Below, one piece after another: positions 1-10,157 of a DNA stretch of 64,000 bases. Position numbers and translations under genes: made by a program. Each line of letters opens with the position of its first letter. Position 1 is the first letter of the stretch. The notes beneath the pieces are model-generated. The model was not told where the DNA came from and made no database searches. It saw nothing but the letters and a program-made list of their open reading frames with translations. This DNA is from Micromussa lordhowensis (Eukaryota; Cnidaria; Anthozoa; Scleractinia; Lobophylliidae): assembly GCA_964020085.1 (NCBI GenBank), contig OZ026600.1, forward strand, positions 37,787,419-37,851,418. The letters are read 5' to 3'.

Positions 1-197
1 TGATGGGCCAGAAGATTGTGTTTGCTTTTTGTTTTATGACACAAACAATGTCACCGACAGTTGAAAACTGGTGATGTCTATAACCTTATCATTGTCTCCC
101 TAAAATAAGAAAATGTCACTGCCGGCTAAAGTAAAGTCTTCAGACATCGAAGAAAGGACAAGTGTTCTTTTTCATGTTATCTTGACAAATCAAGTGA

Positions 198-224
198 GCC
201 CGGTTAGCTCAGTCGGTAGAGCAT
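198..224 (+). pseudogene. tRNA-Lys 5' half, interrupted by LINE-A copy 1
   Basis: Positions 1-27 of tRNA-Lys (acceptor 5' strand, D arm and A box) are intact, then the sequence leaves the tRNA and enters LINE-A. The 3' half resumes at 5896. Sequence before it (1-197) is the end of the preceding unit's spacer, type A. Confidence 0.93.
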
Positions 225-404
225 GAGACTTTGAACGGACGTGTTTGAAGAGCTCCGCGATCCGTTTTTCCCGTTAGCGCCTTTGAGGTTTGTTCTCTGG
301 TTTCCTGGTTTTGTTAGATTGTAACAGGCCTTTTGGCCACTTTTTGCTTCGAGATTATAAGTGGCATCGCTTCTTCGTAGCCGTTTAATTTCGAAGTTTC
401 GATA

Positions 405-2195
405 ATGGAAAGTTCTGTTGAAAGTGAAGTCGTTACGAATTTGAATATGGAAAGTTCTGTTGGCGCCAAAACTGTCCCGGAGGGTACTGATGGTGCTGTG
501 GATAATGTCCCTGGAGAGAGTCTTGAGAGTGTTAATGATGTAAACACGACTTCCACTGACGATAATGGGGCTTCACAATTTGCTGATGGTCCGAATGAAC
601 TTCGATCGTATGTAAATGCAGATTCCTATGCCTCGAGAGCGGCCAGAACGGCTGGTCGTGTTTCTTCTGATAAACCAACCTGGCGGCGTCCTACTCATTC
701 CGCGGCTAATGATATGCCAAAACGCCCCAGAACAGCTTTATTTACGCCATCACGTTCCACATCAGCGAGATCTGTCTTTGAAGCCTTGAGTATGGCACAT
801 ATTGACGCATCGGATATTCAGTGCATGCAACGAAAGATGAACAGTGAGGTTGTAATTACTTTCAAGTCAGTGGATGTTAAGGAAAAATTTCTTCGTTTAA
901 ACGCTCTCACCGTTGGAGAGTACAGCTACGCGACGCAAGACATTGATCGCCCTATGACCTTTTTGACAATATACGACGCTCCATTTGAACTGAGCGATTT
1001 GGCCATTATCAGGCGGCTTGCTCCCTTTTGCGAGGTTGTACATTATCGTCGGGGCAAATTCGATTTTATGCCAGGAGTCTACAATGGCCTACGTCATTAC
1101 CGCGTGAGGGTAACAAAGCCTGTTCCAAGTTTTATCCGGTTTGGTAAATACCAGATTTTTTTGAAGCATGACGGCCAGGTACCAACCTGTCGGCGCTGTA
1201 ACCTCGCTGGTCATTTTAGTAATGATTGCAACCTGAAGGTTTGTTTTAATTGCGAAAACATCGGGCATGAGGCTGGTTCGTGTCCGGCGCCACCTTTATG
1301 CCATTTTTGCAAAGAAGCTGGCCATACTAGCCGCGAATGCGGTTATTCTTGGGTTTCGTCATTAATCAGGGGTACCACAACAGATGAGTCAACCCCTGTT
1401 AATGTGGATCGTTCCGATGGGGAAGATAGTGAGGCCTCCTTCAAGACCCGCTCGGGAGACTCATTTAAATGGGCCGATGATTCGGACCTTTCCGATGAGG
1501 GTGAAGAGGATGATGATTTTAGAGATGCCGAGGCGCAACCTCTTGCTGCGGCTTTGCCCGTGAGTACGTTGCCCGCTGATCCGTCCTTCTTTGAGCCATC
1601 TGAGAATGAGCCAGCTGCGACTGAACCATCGACCGCTGAGTCGACAGCTGTTGGGCCGTCTGTATTAGCTGCTGTACTGCCTACAGAATCTCTGCCTGAT
1701 GCCCAACCAAATCAAACTGCCGAGAACCAGGCCTCCCCGGCCGACCATGGCACCGATGTATTAGCTGCTGTACTGCCTACAGAATCTTTGCCTGATGCCC
1801 AGCCAAATCAGACTGCCGAAAACCAGGTCTCCCCGGCCGACCATCAGCCTGATGGAGTACTAGATTCCCAGGGCTTCATAAAGCCCCCAGTCGTAGTAAT
1901 TGATGACCTAAGTCAACCATCTGATCCTTCAAGTGCGCTTCATTCTTCAGCTAGTAAAAGCCGGGTTCCCGTCCGTGTTCCTAGACTTACCCGCCGTACC
2001 TTCGCTGTGGCTCCTACAGCTCTAGAAGCAGCCGCCCTCCGCAAGAAGAATCACCCTTTTGTCTCTGGAGAGTCGCAGACTCCCGCTGCCTCTTCTACGC
2101 CCATGGAGACTACGGTAGACCTAAAACGCAAGGCTCAAGCCCAGGCCGACGCTCCCCCCAAGGAGAGGCGGGAGAAGAAAAAAGGCAGGAAGTAG
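405..2195 (+). CDS. LINE-A ORF1 protein (Gag-like, RNA-binding), copy 1
   Basis: A 596-residue nucleic-acid-binding protein expected to coat the LINE RNA. Residues 1-120 are low-complexity and Ser/Thr/basic; about 122-255 form an RRM-like/Tx1-type ORF1 core; three CCHC zinc knuckles follow at C262-C275, C280-C293 and C299-C312. The C-terminal half is acidic then Pro/Ala-rich and contains a 96-bp (32-codon) tandem duplication at 1662-1853, ending in a Lys/Arg tail. The ATG is the first in frame after the 5' UTR. ORF1 stops at 2195 and ORF2 follows in another frame. The protein is identical to that of copy 2. No break is seen, so the element could be active. Confidence 0.93.
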   Translation: MESSVESEVVTNLNMESSVGAKTVPEGTDGAVDNVPGESLESVNDVNTTSTDDNGASQFADGPNELRSYVNADSYASRAARTAGRVSSDKPTWRRPTHSAANDMPKRPRTALFTPSRSTSARSVFEALSMAHIDASDIQCMQRKMNSEVVITFKSVDVKEKFLRLNALTVGEYSYATQDIDRPMTFLTIYDAPFELSDLAIIRRLAPFCEVVHYRRGKFDFMPGVYNGLRHYRVRVTKPVPSFIRFGKYQIFLKHDGQVPTCRRCNLAGHFSNDCNLKVCFNCENIGHEAGSCPAPPLCHFCKEAGHTSRECGYSWVSSLIRGTTTDESTPVNVDRSDGEDSEASFKTRSGDSFKWADDSDLSDEGEEDDDFRDAEAQPLAAALPVSTLPADPSFFEPSENEPAATEPSTAESTAVGPSVLAAVLPTESLPDAQPNQTAENQASPADHGTDVLAAVLPTESLPDAQPNQTAENQVSPADHQPDGVLDSQGFIKPPVVVIDDLSQPSDPSSALHSSASKSRVPVRVPRLTRRTFAVAPTALEAAALRKKNHPFVSGESQTPAASSTPMETTVDLKRKAQAQADAPPKERREKKKGRK

Positions 2196-2254
2196 ATAGT
2201 TTTACCTTTTTTCCCCTGTTTTTCGAGTCCTTTTTCCAAGACATTTTCAAGGTT

Positions 2255-5200
2255 TTGACTATTAATGCGAGGGGTTTGGGGAGTCCCCTTAATAATAACC
2301 TCCTCTTTGATCTCATTGAGAAATCTGCATGTGATATTTGTTTCGTTCAGGAAACTTTAGTTAGTTCTGAGGCAAAGATCAAAGTTCTTTCCCGTAGATG
2401 GCTGGGCCGTAGTTATTGGTCCCCCTCAATTGGCAAACAGGGAGGTGTTGCCGTTTTAATATCTCCCAAGTGCTCCGATGAAGTAGTGTCTTGGAAAAAG
2501 GACTCTAATGGGCGTATAATTAGTATTCTGGTTAGAATCGACGGTGTAGATCTTAACTTCGTCAATATTTATGCTCCCACCAATCGTACTGATCGAAAAT
2601 TGTTTTACGAATCCCTTCATGAATACTTTGTTCCTGCGTCCGCTCTCGTGATCGGTGGCGATTTCAATTGTTATGAAAATGCACTCGATAAATTTGGCGG
2701 GAATGTTTCAGTCGGTGGTGAATGTAAATCTCTAAAATCTGATTTTGTTTTGGTTGATGCGTGGCGTAAGTTACACCCTAGCGCGCGCGAATTCACCTGG
2801 TTCAACCATAATTATTCAATTGCTAGTCGCTTAGACAAGTTCTTTGTCTCAAAGGAGTTGTTTACATCTGATTGCCAATGTGAAATCTCACCTTGTCCGC
2901 TATCTGATCACGATTTTGTTTCTTTTGTTTTTGATATCCCTGACGCCGCTAAACGCGGCCCAGGCGTGTGGAAATTAAATAACTCGCTCCTTGATGACAA
3001 AAACTTCTGTGGTATTATTCGTAATTTAATTCAAAGTCACGTTTTGTATTTTGCTTCATTTCCGTCTCCTCAAGATTGGTGGGAGTTTTTAAAAGTTTCC
3101 ATCAAGGAAGAATCGATTTCGTTTTCCCGCCAAAAGCGCCGGCAATTGTGTCGAGATCGTGTTTTTCTAACGAATAAATTAATTAGTCTTCGTCAACGCC
3201 TGGTCAACGGTGACAATTTCGTTGTTGATTCTATTCAAGATATAGAATGCCGCTTAAAGGTCATCTACACTAAAGAAATCGAAGGAATTTTAGTCCGCAG
3301 TCGAGCGGAATGGCTCGAGGAGGGCGAACGCCCAACTCGTTATTTTTTTCAGCTGCACTCTTCTAATGCGCAGAGAAGCAAAATATCATCGATATATAAT
3401 TCATCCGGCGTTGAGGTTTCGTCACAAGATGAAATTGAGCAGGCACATTTTGATTTCTATTCTTCCTTGTTTTCGGAAGAACCGGTTGATATGGTTTTCC
3501 AGGATGATCTTTTGTCTTCACTTTCTCGCCAGCTGTCGCCTCATCAGTCGTCATTGTGCGAGGGCACAATGACGATTGATGAAATTTCCTTTGCAGTTAA
3601 GAACATGAATACGAACAAATCTCCCGGGCCCGATGGTTTAACCGTTGAATTTTATCGTAAATTTTGGGATATATTAGCTCCTCATTTAGTTCTTGTTTTT
3701 AACTCCTGTTTTCAAGCTGGTGAGATGTGTGAATCCATGAAAACAAGTAATACTCGCGTGATCTATAAAAAGGGGGATCGGAAATCTCTTAAAAATTGGA
3801 GACCGATCTCCCTTCTCAATGTTGATTACAAAATCTGCTCTAAGGCTATCTCTATTCGCCTTTCTAAAGTCCTGGAATTCATTGTTGATCCTGACCAAAC
3901 ATGCTCTGTTCCTGGGCGGAAGATTTCATCGAATCTTCATACTCTTAGGGATATTTTAGATTACCTTGACCGCACAGGGGAAGCTGGTATTTTAGTAAGT
4001 CTTGATCAGGAGAAAGCCTTTGATCGCGTAAACCGTTCTTTTCTACAGAGTTTGCTAACTCGTTTTGGTTTTGGCCCCTCTTTTTGTAACTGGATTAACA
4101 CGTTTTATAAAGGTGCTAATATGCGCGTTATTGTGAATGAATGGCTCACAGAGCCGATCCCTTTGTCTCGCGGCGTTCGCCAGGGGGATTCCCTTTCCCC
4201 AATGCTATATATTCTTTGCGTTGAAACTCTTGCATGTCAAATTCGTTCATGCTCCCAAATTGAAGGCTTTCTCTTACCTGGTGCTAACGGGTCTCAATAT
4301 AAAGTAAGTATTTATGCTGATGACACGACTAGTCTAGTCAAATCTGTTTATTCACTTGCAGCCCTCTTTCGCGTAATCAACGTGTACGAGAGGGGATCCG
4401 GAGCGAAACTCAATGTATCCAAAACAGAGGCCATGTGGCTGGGCGCGTGGCGCTCTTGCCCTGACCAGCCGTTTGGCCTCACATGGGTAACAAAAATGAA
4501 AATTCTAGGGGTTGTTTTCGGACAGAACGCAGAGTCTGACAATTGGCGGCCAAAGCTTAAGAAGTTAGAAAATCATCTTAATTTTTGGAAATCTCGTTCT
4601 TTATCCCTGGTGGGCAAGTCCCTGATTGTGAATACAATAGGAATTAGCAAACTCCTGTATCTAGCTACTATTCTTCCTGTCCCTCAATGGGTTATTTCGG
4701 AGGTAAATAATTTGATTTGGCCTTTCCTATGGGGTTGCCGAATGGAAACCGTCAGCCGACAGTCGTGTCATCAGCCCTTCCTAAAGGGCGGTCTAGGCAT
4801 CATTAATTTTAAGATCAAGGCAGATGCCTTAAAGTTAGCATCCGTAGTTTCTAATTGCTCCAATGCCGATTCAAAGTCTTTTTATCTCATTAAGTATTTT
4901 TTCGGGGCTAAGCTATCTCCAATTCGACCGGAGTGGCGTTTCCTTCGGGATAACTCCTCTCCGAGTGCTCAACTTCTAACACCCTTTTATTCGAATTGCC
5001 TTTCTGTTTTGAGCAGTCTTCGCAAGATCTTGTCTTGCCAAGACTGGCGCAATTTTGCTTTTACTTCAAAGAAATGTTATTACACTCTACTTAAGGAAAA
5101 GTCATCCTCACCCGTTATTCACCGACATTGGGTCTCGTTTTTAACTATTGGTTTTGACCTGGATCGGCATTGGTCACTTGTTCGTGATGAGTTTTGTGAG

Positions 5201-5704
5201 AATTTCAAAAATGATCTACTTTGGTTAATTGTATTACGCGCGGTTAAGGTTCGCGATGCTTTGAAAAATTGGGGCTACATTAACTCCGATTGCTGTGCGT
5301 CGTGCTCTCGAAAGGAAACAATCGACCACTGTTTCCTTAATTGCTCCCGCGTGAAGGCCGTTTGGTCACACTTCTCGCCTTTATTGTCTTCTCTTCTTGG
5401 TTTGACATTTTTACCTAACTGCATTTCCGTCTTCTTTTTCCAATGGCCCCGTGCAGACGCTAAGAGTGCACGCTTGGCCAGATTTCTGATTAAAACAACT
5501 CTTTACGGAATTTGGAAATTCCGAAATAAAGCTACTTTTCATAATGGTCACGAGGATTCCCAGGCTATTATTCGTTACATTAAAACAGATATCCGGAAAA
5601 GAATTTCTTTAGATCACTTTCGCTTGTCGCAGTCCGATTTTGCATCCGCCTGGGAATCTACACTTTGTAAAGTTGCCGACTCTTCTTTTCATGTTCTTCT
5701 CTAG
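2255..5704 (+). CDS. LINE-A ORF2: APE endonuclease-reverse transcriptase, copy 1
   Basis: About 1149 residues. The N-terminal APE endonuclease shows the QET glutamate (E33), a GGDFN motif and an SDHDF motif, and would nick the target DNA. The reverse transcriptase follows, with KSPGPDG, SLDQEKAFDRV, RGVRQGDSLSP and catalytic YADD at 687-690. A CCHC zinc motif (CASC...H...C) lies near the C-terminus, as in L1/Tx1/R1-type elements. The stated start is a TTG: there is no ATG between the ORF1 stop and the endonuclease core, so initiation must be non-AUG or coupled to ORF1 translation. The reading frame is otherwise intact. Confidence 0.92.
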   Translation: MTINARGLGSPLNNNLLFDLIEKSACDICFVQETLVSSEAKIKVLSRRWLGRSYWSPSIGKQGGVAVLISPKCSDEVVSWKKDSNGRIISILVRIDGVDLNFVNIYAPTNRTDRKLFYESLHEYFVPASALVIGGDFNCYENALDKFGGNVSVGGECKSLKSDFVLVDAWRKLHPSAREFTWFNHNYSIASRLDKFFVSKELFTSDCQCEISPCPLSDHDFVSFVFDIPDAAKRGPGVWKLNNSLLDDKNFCGIIRNLIQSHVLYFASFPSPQDWWEFLKVSIKEESISFSRQKRRQLCRDRVFLTNKLISLRQRLVNGDNFVVDSIQDIECRLKVIYTKEIEGILVRSRAEWLEEGERPTRYFFQLHSSNAQRSKISSIYNSSGVEVSSQDEIEQAHFDFYSSLFSEEPVDMVFQDDLLSSLSRQLSPHQSSLCEGTMTIDEISFAVKNMNTNKSPGPDGLTVEFYRKFWDILAPHLVLVFNSCFQAGEMCESMKTSNTRVIYKKGDRKSLKNWRPISLLNVDYKICSKAISIRLSKVLEFIVDPDQTCSVPGRKISSNLHTLRDILDYLDRTGEAGILVSLDQEKAFDRVNRSFLQSLLTRFGFGPSFCNWINTFYKGANMRVIVNEWLTEPIPLSRGVRQGDSLSPMLYILCVETLACQIRSCSQIEGFLLPGANGSQYKVSIYADDTTSLVKSVYSLAALFRVINVYERGSGAKLNVSKTEAMWLGAWRSCPDQPFGLTWVTKMKILGVVFGQNAESDNWRPKLKKLENHLNFWKSRSLSLVGKSLIVNTIGISKLLYLATILPVPQWVISEVNNLIWPFLWGCRMETVSRQSCHQPFLKGGLGIINFKIKADALKLASVVSNCSNADSKSFYLIKYFFGAKLSPIRPEWRFLRDNSSPSAQLLTPFYSNCLSVLSSLRKILSCQDWRNFAFTSKKCYYTLLKEKSSSPVIHRHWVSFLTIGFDLDRHWSLVRDEFCENFKNDLLWLIVLRAVKVRDALKNWGYINSDCCASCSRKETIDHCFLNCSRVKAVWSHFSPLLSSLLGLTFLPNCISVFFFQWPRADAKSARLARFLIKTTLYGIWKFRNKATFHNGHEDSQAIIRYIKTDIRKRISLDHFRLSQSDFASAWESTLCKVADSSFHVLL

Positions 5705-5895
5705 TGTAGTCAATTTTATAGTTGGACAGAGACATTCTTGAACATTATATTTGACAGTGTGAAGCTGAAGTAATACTCTAGGTTTTTATTTTAATACGGA
5801 ATTTCTATGTGAGGGGCCAGGCCCATGTGCTTTGCACTTTTTATTATGTACATTAGTAGTTTATTGTGAATAAACTCATTTCAAAAGCTAAAAAA

Positions 5896-5942
5896 TCAGA
5901 CTTTTAATCTGAGGGTCATGGGTTCAAGTCCCATATCGGGCG
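5896..5942 (+). pseudogene. tRNA-Lys 3' half after LINE-A copy 1
   Basis: Positions 27-73 of tRNA-Lys (anticodon arm with TTT, variable loop, T arm with B box, acceptor 3' strand) directly follow the LINE-A tail. Without the A box upstream it should not be expressed as a tRNA. Confidence 0.93.
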
Positions 5943-6041
5943 CGCTGACTATTTTTTTCACAATACTTGACTTGTTCTCTTTTCGTGTTGAAGCTGTAAA
6001 TCGGGATCGGTGGAGGAGTGTAATTTGAACGTAGAACTAGA

Positions 6042-7015
6042 TGAAGGGTATTGGTGCAAAAAGGGCGTATATCGCTTTTTTAGCCGTAAGTCACCAGCAC
6101 GTTTTAAAGAACCAAAATGTGCTCTGATGTTCGAGCGAGGATATACTCATGTTATCGTTGTTTGAAGTCAGGTCGATCCAGGCAGCAAAGTCCAAGAGCA
6201 GTTCTTGCCCAAGAAAAAATGCTTCTCGTGAGTTGTGGCTCATTTGCCAAGCGTTGCTGGTGTCAAAGTTTGGAAAGCGAGAACTGGTTTTAGACTTATA
6301 AAATGTCTTGTTTCAATCGGAATGTGGTTGCTTGTGTACGCACAAGGCGAAAGGACCCTTCCCAGCTTGCATAGCGGTCGCGCTCAGTGGACGTTTCATT
6401 GGTTCGGTGGCCTGGTAAACAGCAACATACCGTAAGAGGAAGTGGATTTTTGGAAGTTATTGACACAGGGATTCACACAGATAATGGACAACAAGTAGCA
6501 AATCGATTATAACATAAATTTTATTTCAAATCGGCATGATTTGCAGTGTTTCGAACTTCTGGGATCAGGGGACAGAACCCTAACCTTGAAGGCTTCACCA
6601 AGTCAACATTTTGCTCTGCCGTAAGTCAAAAGAGCATCTCTGCGATCGCTTATTGTCGTAGACTGCGAGCGGTCTCTCTTTTGCTCGAAAATTCGTAGAG
6701 AAAAAGGGAAGGAAGAACGGAAATCAACATGAGCGTGCGAGCGTGATATGCGAAGCCGCGAGCCGTAAGTAGCGCAGGCGTCGGACACGGCTCGCGGCTT
6801 TTATGAAACAAAAGGTTTCTTTCGTTTTTCTGAGTTTTGACTGAGTTTTTTGCATACGTTATTTCTCGAAAACGAAGCGCAAACCAACAAAATCAATTAC
6901 GGAACAATGTTTTTCATGTCAACACAAGTCAGTCTGCCAAAAATTAGCTTGATCCTGCAGAAAATGAAAATCCGCTAAAAAAGCGATATACGCCCTTTTT
7001 GCACGAAGCCCTTCA
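6042..7015. mobile_element. Inverted-repeat element (MITE-like) in array unit, type A
   Basis: Begins TGAAGGG and ends CCCTTCA; the ~40 bp termini are inverted copies of each other (core GTGCAAAAAGGGCGTATATC and a T-run followed by AGC). No transposase ORF inside. A type A copy, 974 bp; it contains a 12-bp GC-rich hairpin in its second half. No clear target duplication, so the superfamily is not assigned. Confidence 0.75.
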
Positions 7016-7326
7016 AATGTTTCGATCTTTCTTGTAGCCTGGGTACACCTGCCTAAGACGCAGCATTTTATATAGGAAGCTGAAAAGCTTACTGCCTATT
7101 CAGTACCTCAAGTATGTGTCTATAAAATAAAATACTATACACTGGCCGCAATAGGATATAAAAGACTGCAGTTTAGAATGGCGACATGTCGGCACTGTGT
7201 TCAGGAATGACAATCACTAGCATTGGAATTGTTTCATCATTCCAAAATGTTTTATCACTAATTGATGTTTGGTTTGGTGGGTTTTGATGGAGGAAAAACA
7301 AGAAAGTATAAGGAAAGGAAAAGATT

Positions 7327-7398
7327 CTCCCCGGCGGGGAATCGAACCCCGGTCTCCCGCGTGACAGGCGGGGATACTCACCACTATACTACCGAGGA
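7327..7398 (-). tRNA. tRNA-Asp(GTC), unit at virtual start 5870
   Basis: Read on the minus strand, 72 nt fold as a cloverleaf: 7-bp acceptor stem TCCTCGG/CCGGGGA, anticodon loop CTGTCAC with GTC, T arm GGGGTTCGATTCCCC containing a perfect B box, discriminator G, no encoded CCA. Just downstream on the minus strand is a TTTT Pol III terminator. No intron. Confidence 0.97.
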
Positions 7399-7910
7399 CT
7401 TGATGTTGTGTAGTAAACATTTGAGATGGAAATCAACATTGCTTAATTACCTTCTGGAAAGTGGGTGTGAAACAATACAGCTTTTCTGGTTGGGCAGTTT
7501 TCACTTGAGTGTCGAAAGTAATTGGCATTTTCTGGGGCTGTGCATAATGACGTTAAGCGATTGGCTAAAAAAACTCGCGTCACTTCGTTATCCAATCAGA
7601 TGTAAAACCCAAAGCAATCGTGACTTGCTTGCACACGTTTGCCCGCGCTTTGCGTCAGCTAAATGTATTTGCTTTGTATTTTGATTGGTTGACTGGATTG
7701 ACTATGGTCTTTGTGATGGGCCAGAAGATTGTGTTTGCTTTTTGTTTTATGACACAAACAATGTCACCGACAGTTGAAAACTGGTGATGTCTATAACCTT
7801 ATCATTGTCTCCCTAAAATAAAAAAATGTCACTGCCGGCTAAAGTAAAGTCTTCAGACATCGAAGAAAGGACAAGTGTTCTTTTTCATGTTATCTTGACA
7901 AATCAAGTGA

Positions 7911-7983
7911 GCCCGGTTAGCTCAGTCGGTAGAGCATCAGACTTTTAATCTGAGGGTCATGGGTTCAAGTCCCATATCGGGCG
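7911..7983 (+). tRNA. tRNA-Lys(TTT), intact, type A unit
   Basis: 73 nt, cloverleaf: acceptor GCCCGGT/ATCGGGC with one G-U pair, D arm with A box, anticodon stem TCAGA/TCTGA, loop CTTTTAA with anticodon TTT, T arm ATGGG/CCCAT with B box GGTTCAAGTCC, discriminator G, no CCA and no intron. A T7 run about ten bases downstream serves as Pol III terminator. It faces away from tRNA-Asp upstream. Confidence 0.97.
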
Positions 7984-8082
7984 CGCTGACTATTTTTTTC
8001 ACAATACTTGACTTGTTCTCTTTTCGTGTTGAAGCTGTAAATCGGGATCGGTGGAGGAGTGTAATTTGAACGTAGAACTAGA

Positions 8083-9055
8083 TGAAGGGTATTGGTGCAA
8101 AAAGGGCGTATATCGCTTTTTTAGCCGTAAGTCACCAGCACGTTTTAAAGAACCAAAATGTGCTCTGATGTTCGAGCGAGGATATACTCATGTTATCGTT
8201 GTTTGAAGTCAGGTCGATCCAGGCAGCAAAGTCCAAGAGCAGTTCTTGCCCAAGAAAAAATGCTTCTCGTGAGTTGTGGCTCATTTGCCAAGCGTTGCTG
8301 GTGTCAAAGTTTGGAAAGCGAGAACTGGTTTTAGACTTATAAAATGTCTTGTTTCAATCGGAATGTGGTTGCTTGTGTACGCACAAGGCGAAAGGACCCT
8401 TCCCAGCTTGCATAGCGGTCGCGCTCAGTGGACGTTTCATTGGTTCGGTGGCCTGGTAAACAGCAACATACCGTAAGAGGAAGTGGATTTTTGGAAGTTA
8501 TTGACACAGGGATTCACACAGATAATGGACAACAAGTAGCAAATCGATTATAACATAAATTTTATTTCAAATCGGCATGATTTGCAGTGTTTCGAACTTC
8601 TGGGATCAGGGGACAGAACCCTAACCTTGAAGGCTTCACCAAGTCAACATTTTGCTCTGCCGTAAGTCAAAAGAGCATCTCTGCGATCGCTTATTGTCGT
8701 AGACTGCGAGCGGTCTCTCTTTTGCTCGAAAATTCGTAGAGAAAAAGGGAAGGAAGAACGGAAATCAACAACATGAGCGTGCGAGCGTGATATGGGAAGC
8801 CGCGAGCCGTAAGTAGCGCAGGTGTCGGACACGGCTCGCGGCTTTTATGAAACAAAAGGTTTCTTTCGTTTTTCAAAGACTGAGTTTTTTTGCATACGTT
8901 ATTTCTCGAAAACGAAGCGCAAACCAACAAAATCAATTACGGAACAATGTTTTTCATGTCAACACAAGTCAGTCTGCCAAAAATTAGCTTGATCCTGCAG
9001 AAAATGAAAATCCGCTAAAAAAGCGATATACGCCCTTTTTGCACGAAGCCCTTCA
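8083..9055. mobile_element. Inverted-repeat element (MITE-like) in array unit, type A
   Basis: Same element with TGAAGGG...CCCTTCA ends and ~40 bp inverted termini; 973 bp. It differs from type B copies by small indels (for example an extra AACA near the central hairpin), in step with the rest of the type A unit. Confidence 0.75.
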
Positions 9056-9366
9056 AATGTTTCGATCTTTCTTGTAGCCTGGGTACACCTGCCTAAGACG
9101 CAGCATTTTATATAGGAAGCTGAAAAGCTTACTGCCTATTCAGTACCTCAAGTATGTGTCTATAAAATAAAATACTATACACTGGCCGCAATAGGATATA
9201 AAAGACTGCAGTTTAGAATGGCGACATGTCGGCACTGTGTTCAGGAATGACAATCACTAGCATTGGAATTGTTTCATCATTCCAAAATGTTTTATCACTA
9301 ATTGATGTTTGGTTTGGTGGGTTTTGATGGAGGAAAAACAAGAAAGTATAAGGAAAGGAAAAGATT

Positions 9367-9438
9367 CTCCCCGGCGGGGAATCGAACCCCGGTCTCCCGC
9401 GTGACAGGCGGGGATACTCACCACTATACTACCGAGGA
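9367..9438 (-). tRNA. tRNA-Asp(GTC)
   Basis: Same 72-nt cloverleaf as the gene at 7327-7398, with GTC anticodon and perfect B box. Its 5' end faces the tRNA-Lys that is split by LINE-A copy 2. Confidence 0.97.
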
Positions 9439-9950
9439 CTCGATGTTGTGTATTAAACATTTGAGATGGAAATCAACATTGCTTCATTACCTTCTGGAAA
9501 GTGGGTGTGAAACAATACAGCTTTTCTGGTTGGGCAGTTTTCACTTGAGTGTCGAAAGTAATTGGCATTTTCTGGGGCTGTGCATAATGACGTTAAGCGA
9601 TTGGCTAAAAAAACTCGCGTCACTTTGTTATCCAATCAGATGTAAAACCCAAAGCAATCGTGACTTGCTTGCACACGTTTGCCCGCGCTTTGCGTCAGCT
9701 AAATGTATTTGCTTTGTATTTTGATTGGTTGACTGGATTGACTATGGTCTTTGTGATGGGCCAGAAGATTGTGTTTGCTTTTTGTTTTATGACACAAACA
9801 ATGTCACCGACAGTTGAAAACTGGTGATGTCTATAACCTTATCATTGTCTCCGTAAAATATGAAAATGTCACTGCCGGCTAAAGTAAAGTCTTCAGACAT
9901 CGAAGAAAGGACAAGTGTTGTTTTTCATGTTATCTTCACAAATCAAGTGA

Positions 9951-9977
9951 GCCCGGTTAGCTCAGTCGGTAGAGCAT
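9951..9977 (+). pseudogene. tRNA-Lys 5' half, interrupted by LINE-A copy 2
   Basis: tRNA-Lys positions 1-27 followed by LINE-A at exactly the base used by copy 1. The upstream flank is the type B backbone, unlike the type A flank of copy 1. Confidence 0.93.
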
Positions 9978-10157
9978 GAGACTTTGAACGGACGTGTTTG
10001 AAGAGCTCCGCGATCCGTTTTTCCCGTTAGCGCCTTTGAGGTTTGTTCTCTGGTTTCCTGGTTTTGTTAGATTGTAACAGGCCTTTTGGCCACTTTTTGC
10101 TTCGAGATTATAAGTGGCATCGCTTCTTCGTAGCCGTTTAATTTCGAAGTTTCGATA

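Larger units (their letters stand above)
225..5895 (+). mobile_element. LINE-A copy 1, site-specific non-LTR retrotransposon (Tx1/L1-like)
   Basis: Full-length element of 5671 bp: 5' UTR of ~180 bp, ORF1 with three CCHC knuckles, ORF2 with APE endonuclease and reverse transcriptase, a ~190 bp 3' UTR with AATAAA at 5869-5874, and a short A6 tail. It lies inside tRNA-Lys, between positions 27 and 28, with at most 1-2 bp duplicated. The first bases of the element resemble the displaced tRNA sequence (cagacttttaa against gagactttgaa), so the exact 5' junction is uncertain by about ten bases. Domain make-up matches the L1/Tx1 group, whose members include families specific for U2 snRNA and 5S rRNA genes (known of the family); targeting of tRNA-Lys is my inference from four copies at one site. 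Confidence 0.92.

Noticed and set aside
2174..2186. Run of A's at the end of LINE-A ORF1 as a -1 frameshift site to ORF2
   Set aside because: The codon phase does not give a standard slippery heptamer, and copies 3 and 4 place ORF2 in a different phase, with a stop between in copy 3.
5896..5942. tRNA-Lys 3' halves as functional tRNA genes or tRNA-derived SINE heads
   Set aside because: They lack the A box and 5' half and are explained fully as the right flank of LINE-A insertions.
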